Source of the DNA: Burkholderia lata
Lineage (GTDB): Bacteria; Pseudomonadota; Gammaproteobacteria; Burkholderiales; Burkholderiaceae
Assembly: GCF_000012945.1 (NCBI RefSeq)
Contig: NC_007511.1
Location: 186,001 to 250,000 of the forward strand
Direction: 5' to 3'
DNA length: 64,000 bases
Part shown: piece by piece, positions 7,792 through 16,308 of the stretch
Position numbering within the stretch: the stretch's first letter is position 1
Layout of the letters: each line of letters opens with the position of its first letter
The notes under the pieces: generated by a model
Told to the model about the DNA's origin: nothing
What the model saw: the letters and a program-made list of their open reading frames with translations, nothing else
Databases searched by the model: none
Made by a program: the position numbers and the translations under genes

Positions 7792-9204
7792 TCAGACGGT
7801 CTCGAGCGGCTCGTCGACGGCCGACATCGGGCGCCGCGCGGTGTGATCGGGGCGCGTGTCGGGGGTGTCGTCGTGCTTCACGTCGGGCAGCGCGGGGCCG
7901 GCCTTCATCAGCTTCAGCATGTAGTACACGCCGGTGCCGAACACGAGGAAGTACACGATCACGAACGTCATCATCGACAGGCTGACCTGCTGCACCGACA
8001 GCGGCGACACGGCTTGCGCGGTGCGCATCACGCCATACACGACCCACGGTTGGCGGCCTGCTTCGGTCGTCACCCAGCCCGCGAGCAGCGACACGAAGCC
8101 GGTCGGGCCCATCACGAGCGCGAAGCGCTGGAACCACTTCGATTCATACAGGCGGCCGCGGCGGCGCAGGAGCCACGCGAGCGCGGCGAGGCCGATCATC
8201 GCGAAGCCGAGGCCGACCATGATCCGGAAGCTCCAGAACACGACGGTCGAATTCGGGCGGTCTTCCGGCGGGAATTCCTTCAGGCCGCGGATCTCGCCGT
8301 CCCAGCTGTGCGTGAGGATCAGGCTGCCGAGGTGCGGCACCTTCACCGCGTAGCGGGTCGTTTCCGCCTTCATGTCCGGAATGCCGAACAGGTTGAGCGG
8401 CGTGCCGCCCTTCTCGGTTTCCCACAGCCCTTCGATCGCGGCGATCTTCGCGGGCTGGTGCTTCAGCGTGTTGATGCCGTGCTGGTCGCCGATCACGGCC
8501 TGCAGCGGTGCGAGCACGAGCAGCAGCCACAGCGCCATCGAGAACATCTTCTTCACGCTCTTGTCGCGGCGGCCCTTCAGCAGGTGCCAGGCGCCCGTTG
8601 CGGCCACCACCAGCGCGGCGACGATGAACGCGGCGATTGCCATGTGGAACAGGCGATACGGGAACGACGGGTTGAAGATGATCGCGAACCAGTCGGTCGG
8701 CACGACGCGGCCGTCGACGATCTCGAAGCCCTGCGGCGTCTGCATCCAGCTGTTCGATGCGAGGATCCAGAACGTCGAGATCAGCGTCCCGATCGCGACC
8801 ATCAGCGTCGCACCGAAGTGCGCGCGCGGGCTCACGCGGTTCCAGCCGAACAGCATGATGCCGAGGAAGCCGGCCTCGAGGAAGAACGCGGTCATGACCT
8901 CGTACATCAGCAGCGGCCCGGTGACGGCGCCCGCGAAGCTCGAGAAGCCCGACCAGTTCGTGCCGAACTGGTAGCTCATCACGACGCCGGAGACGACGCC
9001 CATCCCGAACGCGACCGCGAAGATCTTCGACCAGAACAGGCAGAGGGTTTTGTAGTACTGCTTGCCGGTTTTCAGCCAGCGATATTCGAGCACGGCGATG
9101 AAGCTGGCGAGGCCGATGCTCAGCGCCGGGAAGACGATGTGAAAGGAGACGGTGAACGCGAATTGCAGGCGGGCCAGATCGAGGGCCGAAAGAGCGGTGT
9201 CCAT
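7792..9204 (-). CDS. cioA: Cyanide-insensitive quinol oxidase subunit I
   Basis: A 470-aa CydA-family cytochrome subunit with about nine membrane segments. The opening DLARLQFAFTVSFHIVFPALSIGLA includes the haem-ligand histidine near residue 22. SYQFGTNWSGFS and the region GWVTTEAGRQPW mark the quinol and haem sites. The periplasmic Q loop is the short version seen in CioA rather than the long loop of E. coli CydA, which fits a cyanide-resistant terminal oxidase that works at low oxygen or with respiratory poisons. A perfect FNR/ANR box 160 bp upstream suggests oxygen control. The 38 residues at the C-terminus are a charged tail without conservation. Confidence 0.95.
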   Translation of the reverse strand: MDTALSALDLARLQFAFTVSFHIVFPALSIGLASFIAVLEYRWLKTGKQYYKTLCLFWSKIFAVAFGMGVVSGVVMSYQFGTNWSGFSSFAGAVTGPLLMYEVMTAFFLEAGFLGIMLFGWNRVSPRAHFGATLMVAIGTLISTFWILASNSWMQTPQGFEIVDGRVVPTDWFAIIFNPSFPYRLFHMAIAAFIVAALVVAATGAWHLLKGRRDKSVKKMFSMALWLLLVLAPLQAVIGDQHGINTLKHQPAKIAAIEGLWETEKGGTPLNLFGIPDMKAETTRYAVKVPHLGSLILTHSWDGEIRGLKEFPPEDRPNSTVVFWSFRIMVGLGFAMIGLAALAWLLRRRGRLYESKWFQRFALVMGPTGFVSLLAGWVTTEAGRQPWVVYGVMRTAQAVSPLSVQQVSLSMMTFVIVYFLVFGTGVYYMLKLMKAGPALPDVKHDDTPDTRPDHTARRPMSAVDEPLETV

Positions 9205-9364
9205 ACCAGTTGACCGAGGCTGACGATACCCGCCGGCGGGTGCCGGCGGACCCCGGCGGACGGGCGTCGGGGTTGGCTGGAGTATGTGCCGCGATGTTGC
9301 ACCGCGAAATGCGCCAACTCGTCGCAGATGTCCAGCCCGCCGCGCGCGATTCCGGGGTAAATCG

Positions 9365-9378
9365 TTGATTCGTATCAA
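9365..9378. promoter_or_regulatory. FNR/ANR-type box upstream of cioA
   Basis: TTGATTCGTATCAA is an exact match to TTGAT-N4-ATCAA. It is about 160 bp before the cioA start. In pseudomonads ANR controls the cio genes, so a similar oxygen-sensitive control is likely here. Confidence 0.75.
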
Positions 9379-9418
9379 GAAGGCTGCTTGCAGCGCGCGC
9401 GGCCGCGGCGTGGCGGTC

Positions 9419-9434
9419 TGACGCACGTGCGTCA
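9419..9434. promoter_or_regulatory. 16-bp perfect palindrome
   Basis: TGACGCACGTGCGTCA reads the same on both strands. It lies midway between cioA and the gene at 9707 and could be an operator for either; the binding protein is unknown. Confidence 0.4.
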
Positions 9435-9529
9435 ATATGGCGCGTCGCGTCATCGGAACGGTTCGACGCGGGTGCAAACCTTGGGCGGACGCGCGCAACG
9501 TGGCGCCCGCGCGCGGCCGAACCGTTGCG

Positions 9530-9550
9530 GTGCGTTATCGCGTAACGCAC
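9530..9550. promoter_or_regulatory. 21-bp inverted repeat
   Basis: Arms GTGCGTTA and TAACGCAC are separated by TCGCG. The half-site resembles that of the palindrome at 9419-9434 in reversed orientation. It may be an operator or a stem for the transcript starting toward 9707. Confidence 0.4.
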
Positions 9551-9706
9551 GCGGCCGTGCCGGCGGGCCGCGGCCGATGGGGTCTGTCACATTGGTAACG
9601 CCGCGCAACATTGGCGCGCCCGCCCGTAATGGATGACGGATCGGGCGCGGCGTAGCGTTCGGTATGTCGGGTTCGCATCGACGAACCGCCAGCCGGAGAA
9701 CGTGAC

Positions 9707-10033
9707 GTGAATGGATTGAAGCTCGCGCTGGGCGCAGTGGCCGCGGTGGCGATCGCGACGGGCGGCGTGGCGCATGCCGCCCGGGTCGGGGTCTATATCG
9801 GCCCCGGCTACCCGTATTACTACCCCGTCGTCCCTGCGCCTTACTACTACCCGCCGCCGGTCGTCGCGGTGCCCGTCGATCCGGGGCCGCCGCCCGAGTA
9901 CGTCGAGAAGGGGCAGCCGCAGGACGAGGGCGACGCGAACGTCTGGTACTACTGCGACGCGTCGAAGCATTACTACCCGTATGTGAAGACCTGCAAGTCG
10001 GGCTGGCGATCGGTGCCGGCGCGGCCGCAGTGA
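9707..10033 (+). CDS. Small exported tyrosine/proline-rich protein
   Basis: A 108-aa exported protein. Residues 1-24 are a signal peptide ending GVAHA. The mature part is YPYYYPVVPAPYYYPPP-like, rich in Tyr and Pro, followed by a conserved-looking tail with two cysteines (WYYCDASKHYYPYVKTCKSGW). Such 'YXC' tails occur in many short Burkholderia envelope proteins of unknown function. The GTG start at 9707 has CGGAG ten bases upstream; the ATG four bases later is out of frame. It is followed after 13 bases by a lipoprotein gene, so the two are probably one operon. Confidence 0.75.
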   Translation: MNGLKLALGAVAAVAIATGGVAHAARVGVYIGPGYPYYYPVVPAPYYYPPPVVAVPVDPGPPPEYVEKGQPQDEGDANVWYYCDASKHYYPYVKTCKSGWRSVPARPQ

Positions 10034-10046
10034 CGGAGGCGTAACG

Positions 10047-10601
10047 ATGAAATCCGTATTTCGACCTCTGCGCGTGACGGCCGCGCTGGCACTGGCCGGC
10101 CTGCTCGGCGCGTGCGCGTACATGCCGACCGGGCCGAGCGTGATGGCGCTGCCCGGCACCGGCAAGTCGTTCGACCAGTTCCGCGCCGACGATGCGAACT
10201 GCCGTCAATATGCGTTCCAGCAATCGGGCGGCGTGAGCGCGGGCCAGGCGTCGACCGCGAGCGCGGTCGGCAGCGCGGCCGTCGGCACCGCGCTGGGGGC
10301 GGCGGCCGGCGCAGCGTTCAACGGTGGCACGGGTGCGGCCGTCGGTGCAGGCGCGGGGCTGCTCGCGGGCAGCGTGGTCGGCGCCGGTGCGGCGCAAGGC
10401 TCGGCCTACGACATCCAGCGCCGCTACGACTACGGCTACCTGCAGTGCATGTACGCGACCGGCAACCGCGTGCCGGTGCCGGGCGGGATGAGCGGCGGTG
10501 GCGGCGGTGGCGGGTACGGCGGTGGCGGATATGGCGGCGCACCGCGTGCGGCGCCGCCGATGCCGCCGGCGGGCGTTCAGCCGCCGCCGCCGCGTTACTG
10601 A
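10047..10601 (+). CDS. Glycine-zipper lipoprotein
   Basis: A 184-aa lipoprotein: signal peptide with lipobox LLGAC (cysteine near residue 24). Residues 60-125 are a glycine-zipper region with repeated small residues (AAVGTALGAAAGAAFNGG, GAAVGAGAGLLAGS), a motif that packs membrane helices. Then QRRYDYGYLQCMYATGN, followed by a glycine-rich tail (GGGGGGGYGGG) and a proline-rich end. The family is common in proteobacterial outer membranes and has no defined function. It lies 13 bases after the exported Tyr/Pro protein gene. Confidence 0.8.
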   Translation: MKSVFRPLRVTAALALAGLLGACAYMPTGPSVMALPGTGKSFDQFRADDANCRQYAFQQSGGVSAGQASTASAVGSAAVGTALGAAAGAAFNGGTGAAVGAGAGLLAGSVVGAGAAQGSAYDIQRRYDYGYLQCMYATGNRVPVPGGMSGGGGGGGYGGGGYGGAPRAAPPMPPAGVQPPPPRY

Positions 10602-10741
10602 CGGCAGCCCGGGCGGCGTCGTGCGCCATGCGCGCATCGATCGCCGGTACACACATGCCGCATGAATTGCGTACACTCTGAGTCTCGTTTCGGCAGGGCC
10701 GGGCGCATCGGTTCCGGTCCGCGTTTACTCAGGATTCAGCG

Positions 10742-11755
10742 ATGATCGATTTACGCAGCGATACCGTGACACGTCCGAGCCAGGCAATGCTGGCCGCGAT
10801 GACTGCCGCCGAAACCGGCGACGACGTATGGGGTGACGACCCGACCGTGCTGCGCCTGCAGGCGGTGATGGCCGAGCGGGCCGGCAAGGAAGCCGGCCTG
10901 TTCTTTCCGAGCGGCACGCAGAGCAACCTGGCCGCGCTGATGGCCCATTGCGAGCGCGGCGACGAGTACATCGTCGGCCAGCTCGCACACACCTACAAGT
11001 ACGAAGGCGGCGGCGCGGCCGTGCTGGGCAGCATCCAGCCGCAGCCGATCGAGAACGCGCCGGACGGCACGCTGCCGCTCGCGAAGATCGCCGCGGCGAT
11101 CAAGCCGATCGACAATCACTTCGCCCGCACGCGCCTGCTCGCACTCGAAAACACGATCGGCGGCCAGGTCTTGCCCGAAGGCTATGTGCAGGAAGCCACT
11201 GCGTTCGCGCGCAGCCGCGGCTTGTCCCTGCATCTGGACGGCGCACGCGTGTGCAACGCGGCCGTCGCGTCGGGCCGTTCGATCGCCGAGCTGAGCGCGC
11301 CGTTCGACAGCGTGTCGATCTGCTTCTCGAAAGGGCTCGGTGCGCCGGTCGGCTCGGTGCTGGTCGGCAACCGCGCGCTGATCGAGCGCGCACAGCGCTG
11401 GCGCAAGGTGCTCGGCGGCGCGATGCGGCAGTCGGGCATTCTCGCCGCGGCCTGCCTGTATGCGCTCGACCACAATGTCGAGCGGCTCGCGGACGATCAC
11501 GCGAACGCCGCGCATCTCGCCGCAGGCCTCGCGCGCATCGACACCGTGAAGGTGCTGTCGCATGCGACGAACATGGTGTTCGCGCAATTCCCCGAAGCCG
11601 ATTGCGCGCCGCTCGAGGCGTGGCTCAAGGAACGCGGAATCCTCACGCAGATGCTGTACGCGTCGCGCTTCGTCACGCACTGCGACGTGTCGCGCGCGGA
11701 TATCGATACGTTCATCGACGCGGTCGGTGCGTATTTCGCGCAGCGCCGCGCGTAA
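10742..11755 (+). CDS. ltaE: Low-specificity L-threonine aldolase
   Basis: A 337-aa PLP enzyme that cleaves L-threonine or allo-threonine to glycine and acetaldehyde. The start MIDLRSDTVTRPSQAM is standard for the family. The Schiff-base lysine is K197 in SICFSKGLGAPVGS; HLDGARVCNAAVA holds the aspartate that binds the pyridine nitrogen. Cytosolic, length normal for the family. The start ATG has AGGA seven bases upstream. It appears to be a single-gene unit, and the 140 bases before it hold no other gene. Confidence 0.95.
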   Translation: MIDLRSDTVTRPSQAMLAAMTAAETGDDVWGDDPTVLRLQAVMAERAGKEAGLFFPSGTQSNLAALMAHCERGDEYIVGQLAHTYKYEGGGAAVLGSIQPQPIENAPDGTLPLAKIAAAIKPIDNHFARTRLLALENTIGGQVLPEGYVQEATAFARSRGLSLHLDGARVCNAAVASGRSIAELSAPFDSVSICFSKGLGAPVGSVLVGNRALIERAQRWRKVLGGAMRQSGILAAACLYALDHNVERLADDHANAAHLAAGLARIDTVKVLSHATNMVFAQFPEADCAPLEAWLKERGILTQMLYASRFVTHCDVSRADIDTFIDAVGAYFAQRRA

Positions 11756-11869
11756 GGTGGAATGCGCCGGCCGGCGGGGACGCCGGCCCGATGTGGCGCG
11801 AAGCAGGAGGTGGGGAGGCGACGGGGGCGACGTGGCAACCCGTCTGTCGATATCGGGCGAGCCGGCGGA

Positions 11870-12082
11870 TTACGCTTGCCGGGGTGCATCGGCGGGCGGT
11901 GTGCCGTCGCGGAACAGCGCTTGCAGTTGCGTGCGCAGTTCGGCGCTGTCGGTGTGCTGGTGCACCAGGACCGCATGTTGCACGGCGGCCTCCAGCAATT
12001 CGTTATCGGAGTCGGCAGAAATCGCGACCGAGCAATTCATCGCGCTGGGAAACTCGCGGCAATCGATGTAGCGGCGAGACAT
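11870..12082 (-). CDS. DUF1059 family small protein
   Basis: A 70-aa protein. MSRRYIDCREFPSAMNCSVAISADSDNELLEAAVQHAVLVHQH matches the DUF1059 family, whose members start with a Cys-containing strand and a helix of the form ELLEAAVQHA. No function is established. The start at 12082 has AGGAG seven bases upstream; longer in-frame openings run into the tandem repeat and are rejected. The heptanucleotide array lies 126-231 bp upstream, between this gene and argP. Confidence 0.7.
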   Translation of the reverse strand: MSRRYIDCREFPSAMNCSVAISADSDNELLEAAVQHAVLVHQHTDSAELRTQLQALFRDGTPPADAPRQA

Positions 12083-12208
12083 GATGTTCTCCTTGCGGGA
12101 AAGGGCGCGGCCGGATGTGCGTGACCGGCCGCGCGGCGCGTGCGCGAGGCCGATGGAAAAAGTATAGGCGGCGCGGCGGAGATTCTCGTCGCCAGGTTTA
12201 CCGCGTCG

Positions 12209-12313
12209 CACACCGTCCACCGTCCACCGCACACCGCACACCGCACACCGCACACCGCACACCGCACACCGCACACCGCACACCGCACACCGCACACCGC
12301 ACACCGCACACCG
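12209..12313. repeat. Heptanucleotide tandem array (CACACCG)n
   Basis: Twelve perfect CACACCG units (12230-12313) preceded by CACACCG, TCCACCG, TCCACCG, so 15 units of 7 bp in register. It is intergenic, 26 bp downstream of the argP stop and in the upstream region of the DUF1059 gene. Arrays of this type change length by slipped-strand mispairing. Confidence 0.95.
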
Positions 12314-12339
12314 CGTCCGCGGTGTCGCTCACACGCGCG

Positions 12340-13245
12340 TCACGGCAGCGGCGCGAGCAGCCGGCGCGCTGCTTCGACCACCCGCTCGGACAACGACGCC
12401 ATCGTCGGCGACTGCACGGTCCACGCGTGCCAGTACAGCGTGACGTCGGTCGGATGCGCGGGCGCGAGATCGACGAGCCCTTGCGCGTCGAGCGGCGCGC
12501 TGCCGATCAGCGGTTCCGGCACCATCGCGTAGCCGAGCCCGTGCCGCACCGCCGCGAAATGCGAATGCGTGCCCGGCACGTAGTGGCACGGGTACGCGCC
12601 CTCGGGCAACCCGAACTTCTCCTTCAGGAACGACGACTGCAGCGTATCGCGCCGCGAATACGCGACGACGGGCGCCTTGCGCGCGCTCGTGCGGTTCAGC
12701 CCGCGCGGAAACCAGCGCACCGCGAACGCGGCGGCCGCGAGCAGCCGGTAACGCATCGTGCCGAGCGGCGTCGCGAGGCAGCCGCGCATTGGCTTCGGCT
12801 CGGTCGTCACGCAGCCGACTGCCATCCCGCTTTCGAGCAACGCGAACGTGTGGTCCTGATCTTCGACGATCAGCTCGAACAGGATGCGCTCGCCCGCGAG
12901 CACGGAGGTCAGTGCCGGCAGAAACCACGTGCCGAGGCTGTCGGAATTGAGCGCGATCGTGACGGAGATCGGCGATTCGCGCTCGGTCGCGAGCGTGCTC
13001 TGCAGGTCGGCCTGCAGCAGCGCGACGCGGCGCAGGTGCTGCAGTACGCGCTGCCCGGCCACCGTCGGGCGGCACGGCCGCGTGCGCAGCACGAGCGGCG
13101 TGCCGAGGCTCGCCTCCAGCGCGCGGACCCGCTGCGTGACGGCGGATGCGGTCACGTGCAGCCGTACGGCCGCCTGCTCGAAGCTGCCCGTGTCGGCGAC
13201 GGCCAGCAGCGCGGCGGCCTGCTTCGGATCGATCGTCATCGACAT
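12340..13245 (-). CDS. argP: LysR regulator ArgP
   Basis: A 301-aa LysR regulator closely matching the ArgP/IciA subgroup: the N-terminal helix-turn-helix LHVTASAVTQRVRALEASLG, the junction PTVAGQRVLQHLRRVALL, and the effector part LNSDSLGTWFLPAL and LYWHAWTVQSPTM, positions that align with E. coli ArgP. ArgP senses lysine or arginine and in E. coli controls argO, the arginine exporter, but no argO homologue is next to it here. It is divergent from the peroxiredoxin gene. ATG 13245 or ATG 13239 could be the start; neither has a strong ribosome site. Confidence 0.85.
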   Translation of the reverse strand: MSMTIDPKQAAALLAVADTGSFEQAAVRLHVTASAVTQRVRALEASLGTPLVLRTRPCRPTVAGQRVLQHLRRVALLQADLQSTLATERESPISVTIALNSDSLGTWFLPALTSVLAGERILFELIVEDQDHTFALLESGMAVGCVTTEPKPMRGCLATPLGTMRYRLLAAAAFAVRWFPRGLNRTSARKAPVVAYSRRDTLQSSFLKEKFGLPEGAYPCHYVPGTHSHFAAVRHGLGYAMVPEPLIGSAPLDAQGLVDLAPAHPTDVTLYWHAWTVQSPTMASLSERVVEAARRLLAPLP

Positions 13246-13380
13246 GTCGGTGGAATTCCTGTGAACGTAAGACGAGAACAGCCGGTAGTGTAAGTCAGTG
13301 CGTCCCGGCGACCGGGTGCGGTGCAACGTCCTGCCGCATCGCATTCGTCGTCGGAATCGGTCACGGCACGACGGTTTGCC

Positions 13381-13408
13381 GCACGCCGCACGCCGCACGC
13401 TGCATGCC
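13381..13408. repeat. Short degenerate heptamer array
   Basis: Four 7-bp units, GCACGCC, GCACGCC, GCACGCT, GCATGCC, in the argP/peroxiredoxin intergenic region. Smaller and less perfect than the 12209 array. Confidence 0.8.
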
Positions 13409-13452
13409 GGTGGCGCGCGCATTTTGAACTAGGCTATATGAACGCGTGGAAC

Positions 13453-13471
13453 CCGGCATGTGCCATGCCGG
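13453..13471. promoter_or_regulatory. Inverted repeat before peroxiredoxin gene
   Basis: CCGGCATG-TGC-CATGCCGG, 8-bp arms, 82 bp before the start. It could be an operator or a transcript leader hairpin. Confidence 0.4.
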
Positions 13472-13552
13472 CACTTCGCGCGCGGACGTTCGCGCGTCGC
13501 GCGCAAGCCGCGGCGCGGGCGTCGTGACGATTCCCACTTGATGGAGACGAAC

Positions 13553-14206
13553 ATGTCGATTCGACTAGGCGAGGACGCGCCCGATTTCACCGCGGAGACC
13601 ACCGAGGGAACGATCCGCTTTCATGAATGGATCGGCGACCACTGGGCGATCCTGTTTTCCCATCCGAAGGATTTCACGCCGGTGTGCACGACCGAACTCG
13701 GCTACATGGCCGGGCTCAAGCCGGAATTCGACAAGCGCAACACGAAGATCATCGGGCTGTCGATCGATCCGGTCAGCGATCACCGGAAGTGGGTGGCGGA
13801 TATCGCCGAAACGCAGGGTCACGCGGTCAACTATCCGCTGATCGGCGACGACGAGCTGACGGTCGCGAAGCTGTACGACATGATTCATCCGAATGCGAGC
13901 GGCGGCCCGCGCACGGCGGTCGACAACGCGACCGTGCGCTCGGTCTTCATCATCGGCCCGGACAAGAAGGTCAAGGCGATGCTCGTCTATCCGATGAGCG
14001 CCGGGCGCAATTTCGACGAGGTGCTGCGCCTGCTCGACGCGCTGCAGCTCAACGCGAAGCATACGGTGGCGACGCCGGTGAACTGGAAGCCCGGTGACGA
14101 TGTCATCATTCCGACGTCGGTATCGGACGATGCGGCGAAGCAGAAGTATCCGGACGGCTTCCGGACGCTGAAGCCGTACCTGCGCTACGTGACGCAACCG
14201 AGCTGA
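13553..14206 (+). CDS. 1-Cys peroxiredoxin (Prx6 type)
   Basis: A 217-aa thiol peroxidase of the Prx6 group. The active site [16 protein letters not shown] gives the peroxidatic cysteine C45; the long C-terminal extension to residue 217 ([17 protein letters not shown]) is typical of Prx6, which uses glutathione or ascorbate rather than a second cysteine. The enzyme removes peroxides in the cytosol. The start ATG 13553 has GGAGACG five bases upstream, better than ATG 13541, which lies inside that site. The next gene on the same strand encodes a persulfide dioxygenase fusion. Confidence 0.95.
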   Translation: MSIRLGEDAPDFTAETTEGTIRFHEWIGDHWAILFSHPKDFTPVCTTELGYMAGLKPEFDKRNTKIIGLSIDPVSDHRKWVADIAETQGHAVNYPLIGDDELTVAKLYDMIHPNASGGPRTAVDNATVRSVFIIGPDKKVKAMLVYPMSAGRNFDEVLRLLDALQLNAKHTVATPVNWKPGDDVIIPTSVSDDAAKQKYPDGFRTLKPYLRYVTQPS

Positions 14207-14345
14207 CGCGCCGGGCCGGCCGGATGCTGGCCCTGCAGGACCACGACGGGGCGGCCCGCGCGACAGCGGCAGTCGCGGCGCGGGCCGGACGACGGCAGCA
14301 AGCACACATCAAACAAGCATCCACCCGCGACGGAGCGACTTCGCG

Positions 14346-15416
14346 ATGATCTTCCGGCAACTCTTCGACCCGCAATCGTCGACGTACACGTACCTGCTCG
14401 CCGACCGCGCGTCGCGCGAAGCGGTGCTGATCGATCCCGTGTTCGAGCAGGTGCGCCGCGACGCGGCGCTGCTCGACGAGCTCGGGCTGCGGCTCGTCGC
14501 GACCGTCGACACGCACGTGCATGCCGACCACGTGACGGGCGCGTGGCTGCTGAAGCAGCGCACGGGCAGCACGATCGCGATCTCGGCCGCGAGCGGCGCG
14601 CAGGGCGCCGATCGTTATCTGAACGATGGCGACCGCTGCGCGTTCGGCGCGCGCTACCTGACCGTGCGCGCGACGCCCGGCCACACGAGCGGCTGCATCA
14701 GCCTCGTGCTCGACGACGAATCGATGGCGTTCACCGGCGATTGCCTGCTGATCCGCGGCACGGGCCGTACCGACTTCCAGCAAGGCGACCCGCGCGCGCT
14801 GTATCGCGCGGTGCACGGCCGGCTCTTCACGCTGCCGGCCGCGTGCCTGCTGTATCCGGCGCACGACTATCGCGGGCTCACGGTGACGAGCGTCGGCGAG
14901 GAGCGGCGCTTCAATCCGCGTCTCGGCGGCGATCTGAGCGAAGACGATTTTGCGGGCTACATGCGCAACCTCGGGCTCGCGCATCCGCGCCAGATCGACG
15001 TCGCGGTGCCGGCGAACCTGCAGTGCGGCGTCGCTGCGAACGCGCCCGATGTGCAGGCCGCGCCCGACTGGGCGCCGCTCGTCTATACGTTCGCCGGGTT
15101 CTGGGAAATCGATCCGCAATGGCTCGAGGATCACCTGCCGGCGGTGCAGGTCGTCGACGTGCGCGAGCCGGATGAATTCACGGGCCCGCTCGGCCACCTG
15201 CCCGGCGCAACGCCGATTCCGCTCGGCGAACTGGCCGCACGCGCCGGCGAGATCGCGCGCGACCGGCCGGTCGTGACCGTGTGCCGGGCCGGCGGACGAT
15301 CCGCGCAGGCGACCGTCATTCTGCTGAAGGCCGGCTTCGATACGGTGGCCAATCTAGGCGGCGGGATGCTGCGCTGGCGTGCCGAAGGCCGCGTCGTAAT
15401 GGACGGCCGGTCGTAG
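14346..15416 (+). CDS. Persulfide dioxygenase-rhodanese fusion
   Basis: A 356-aa two-domain enzyme. Residues 1-240 are an ETHE1-like metallo-beta-lactamase fold with the iron ligands H57 and H59 (THVHADH), H113, D132 and H173 (PAHDY). Residues 260-356 are a rhodanese with active cysteine C313 ([11 protein letters not shown]). The same arrangement is known as the PRF protein of Burkholderia phytofirmans, in which the dioxygenase oxidises glutathione persulfide to sulfite and the rhodanese moves sulfane sulfur. So this probably detoxifies sulfide. It lies 139 bases after the peroxiredoxin gene in the same direction. Confidence 0.92.
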   Translation: MIFRQLFDPQSSTYTYLLADRASREAVLIDPVFEQVRRDAALLDELGLRLVATVDTHVHADHVTGAWLLKQRTGSTIAISAASGAQGADRYLNDGDRCAFGARYLTVRATPGHTSGCISLVLDDESMAFTGDCLLIRGTGRTDFQQGDPRALYRAVHGRLFTLPAACLLYPAHDYRGLTVTSVGEERRFNPRLGGDLSEDDFAGYMRNLGLAHPRQIDVAVPANLQCGVAANAPDVQAAPDWAPLVYTFAGFWEIDPQWLEDHLPAVQVVDVREPDEFTGPLGHLPGATPIPLGELAARAGEIARDRPVVTVCRAGGRSAQATVILLKAGFDTVANLGGGMLRWRAEGRVVMDGRS

Positions 15417-15545
15417 CGGCCCGAGTCAGTCGCACTACAAAAAAATTCCGTGCCGCTGTCGAAACGGCCGCGTGCCGTTCGTCGTCAAGGTATCCGATCA
15501 CGTGGCGCCGCATCACGCGGTGCCGAAACCCTGAGAGACCGCACG

Positions 15546-16205
15546 ATGATGCCGACGCTATACGCCCATCCCTTTTCGTCCTACTGCCAGAAGGTGTTGA
15601 CTGCGCTGTACGAGAACGGCACGCCGTTCGCGTATCGCGTGCTCGCGCACGACGATCCGAAGCCGATGCAGGAGCTGACCGTACTGTGGCCGCTGAAGCG
15701 CTTTCCGGTGCTCGTCGATGCGGGCCGCACGGTGATCGAGGCGTCGATCATCATCGAGTATCTCGGCCTGAACCACCCGGGCCCCGTGCGCTTGCTGCCC
15801 GACGATCCGCATGCGGCGCTCGAGGTGCGGACGATGGATCGTTTCTTCGACAACTACGTGTCGACGCCGCAGCAGAAGGTCGTGCACGACGCGCTGCGGC
15901 CGGAAGCCGAGCGCGATGCGCGCGGTGTCGCCGATGCGCGTGCGATGCTGGAGACGTCGTACGCGTGGCTGGACAAGAAGATGGCCGATCGCGAATGGGC
16001 GGCCGGCGACCGCTTCAGCCTCGCCGACTGCGGCGCGGCGCCGTTCCTGTTCTACGCGGACTGGACGCACCGGATCGATCCGTCGTTCGCGAACGTGATT
16101 GCGTACCGCCAGCGTCTGCTGGCGCGGCCGTCGTTCGCGCGCGCGGTCGACGAGGCGCGGCCGTTTCGCTCGTTCTTTCCGCTGGGTGCGCCTGATCGCG
16201 ACTGA
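15546..16205 (+). CDS. Glutathione S-transferase family protein
   Basis: A 219-aa GST. The N-terminal thioredoxin-fold domain (TLYAHPFSSYCQKVLTALYENGTPF) has a serine/cysteine pair at the place of the catalytic residue and the glutathione-binding cis-proline region FPVLVDAGRTVIEASIIIEYL; the C-terminal helical domain ends FRSFFPLGAPD. Substrate unknown. The start ATG 15546 is followed by a second ATG; the ribosome site GAGAGACC is close upstream. It follows the persulfide dioxygenase gene by 129 bases, in the same direction. Confidence 0.9.
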   Translation: MMPTLYAHPFSSYCQKVLTALYENGTPFAYRVLAHDDPKPMQELTVLWPLKRFPVLVDAGRTVIEASIIIEYLGLNHPGPVRLLPDDPHAALEVRTMDRFFDNYVSTPQQKVVHDALRPEAERDARGVADARAMLETSYAWLDKKMADREWAAGDRFSLADCGAAPFLFYADWTHRIDPSFANVIAYRQRLLARPSFARAVDEARPFRSFFPLGAPDRD

Positions 16206-16212
16206 CCGGCGC

Positions 16213-16247
16213 GGCCGATGCGCGGCGCGCGGATGCCGCGCATGGCC
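16213..16247. terminator. Hairpin between convergent GST and PAP2 genes
   Basis: Nine-base arms ATGCGCGGC / GCCGCGCAT extended by GGCC on both sides. There is no T run, so its role as a terminator is likely but unproven. Confidence 0.4.
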
Positions 16248-16308
16248 GGCAGCGCGTGCCGGGGCGACGGCGGAACGTAAGCAGCGGCAGCATCGCGGCG
16301 TCTCCCCG

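Larger units (their letters stand above)
9205..9706. other. 502-bp intergenic region with several palindromes
   Basis: No gene is seen here between the divergent cioA and the small exported-protein gene. The stretch holds an FNR/ANR box (9365-9378), a 16-bp perfect palindrome (9419-9434) and a 21-bp inverted repeat (9530-9550). Short open frames across it have no ribosome site or family signature. Confidence 0.6.

Noticed and set aside
12209..12313. Possible CRISPR array
   Set aside because: Units are 7 bp and contiguous with no spacers; a simple tandem array.
12115..13293. Long frames running through the heptamer array
   Set aside because: A 7-bp repeat gives open reading in three frames and a repetitive HRTPHTAHRTP peptide; no ribosome site and no family.
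13460..13552. Longer N-terminus for the peroxiredoxin
   Set aside because: The extension is arginine-rich, lies across a palindrome and would not match the Prx6 start; ATG 13553 has the better ribosome site.
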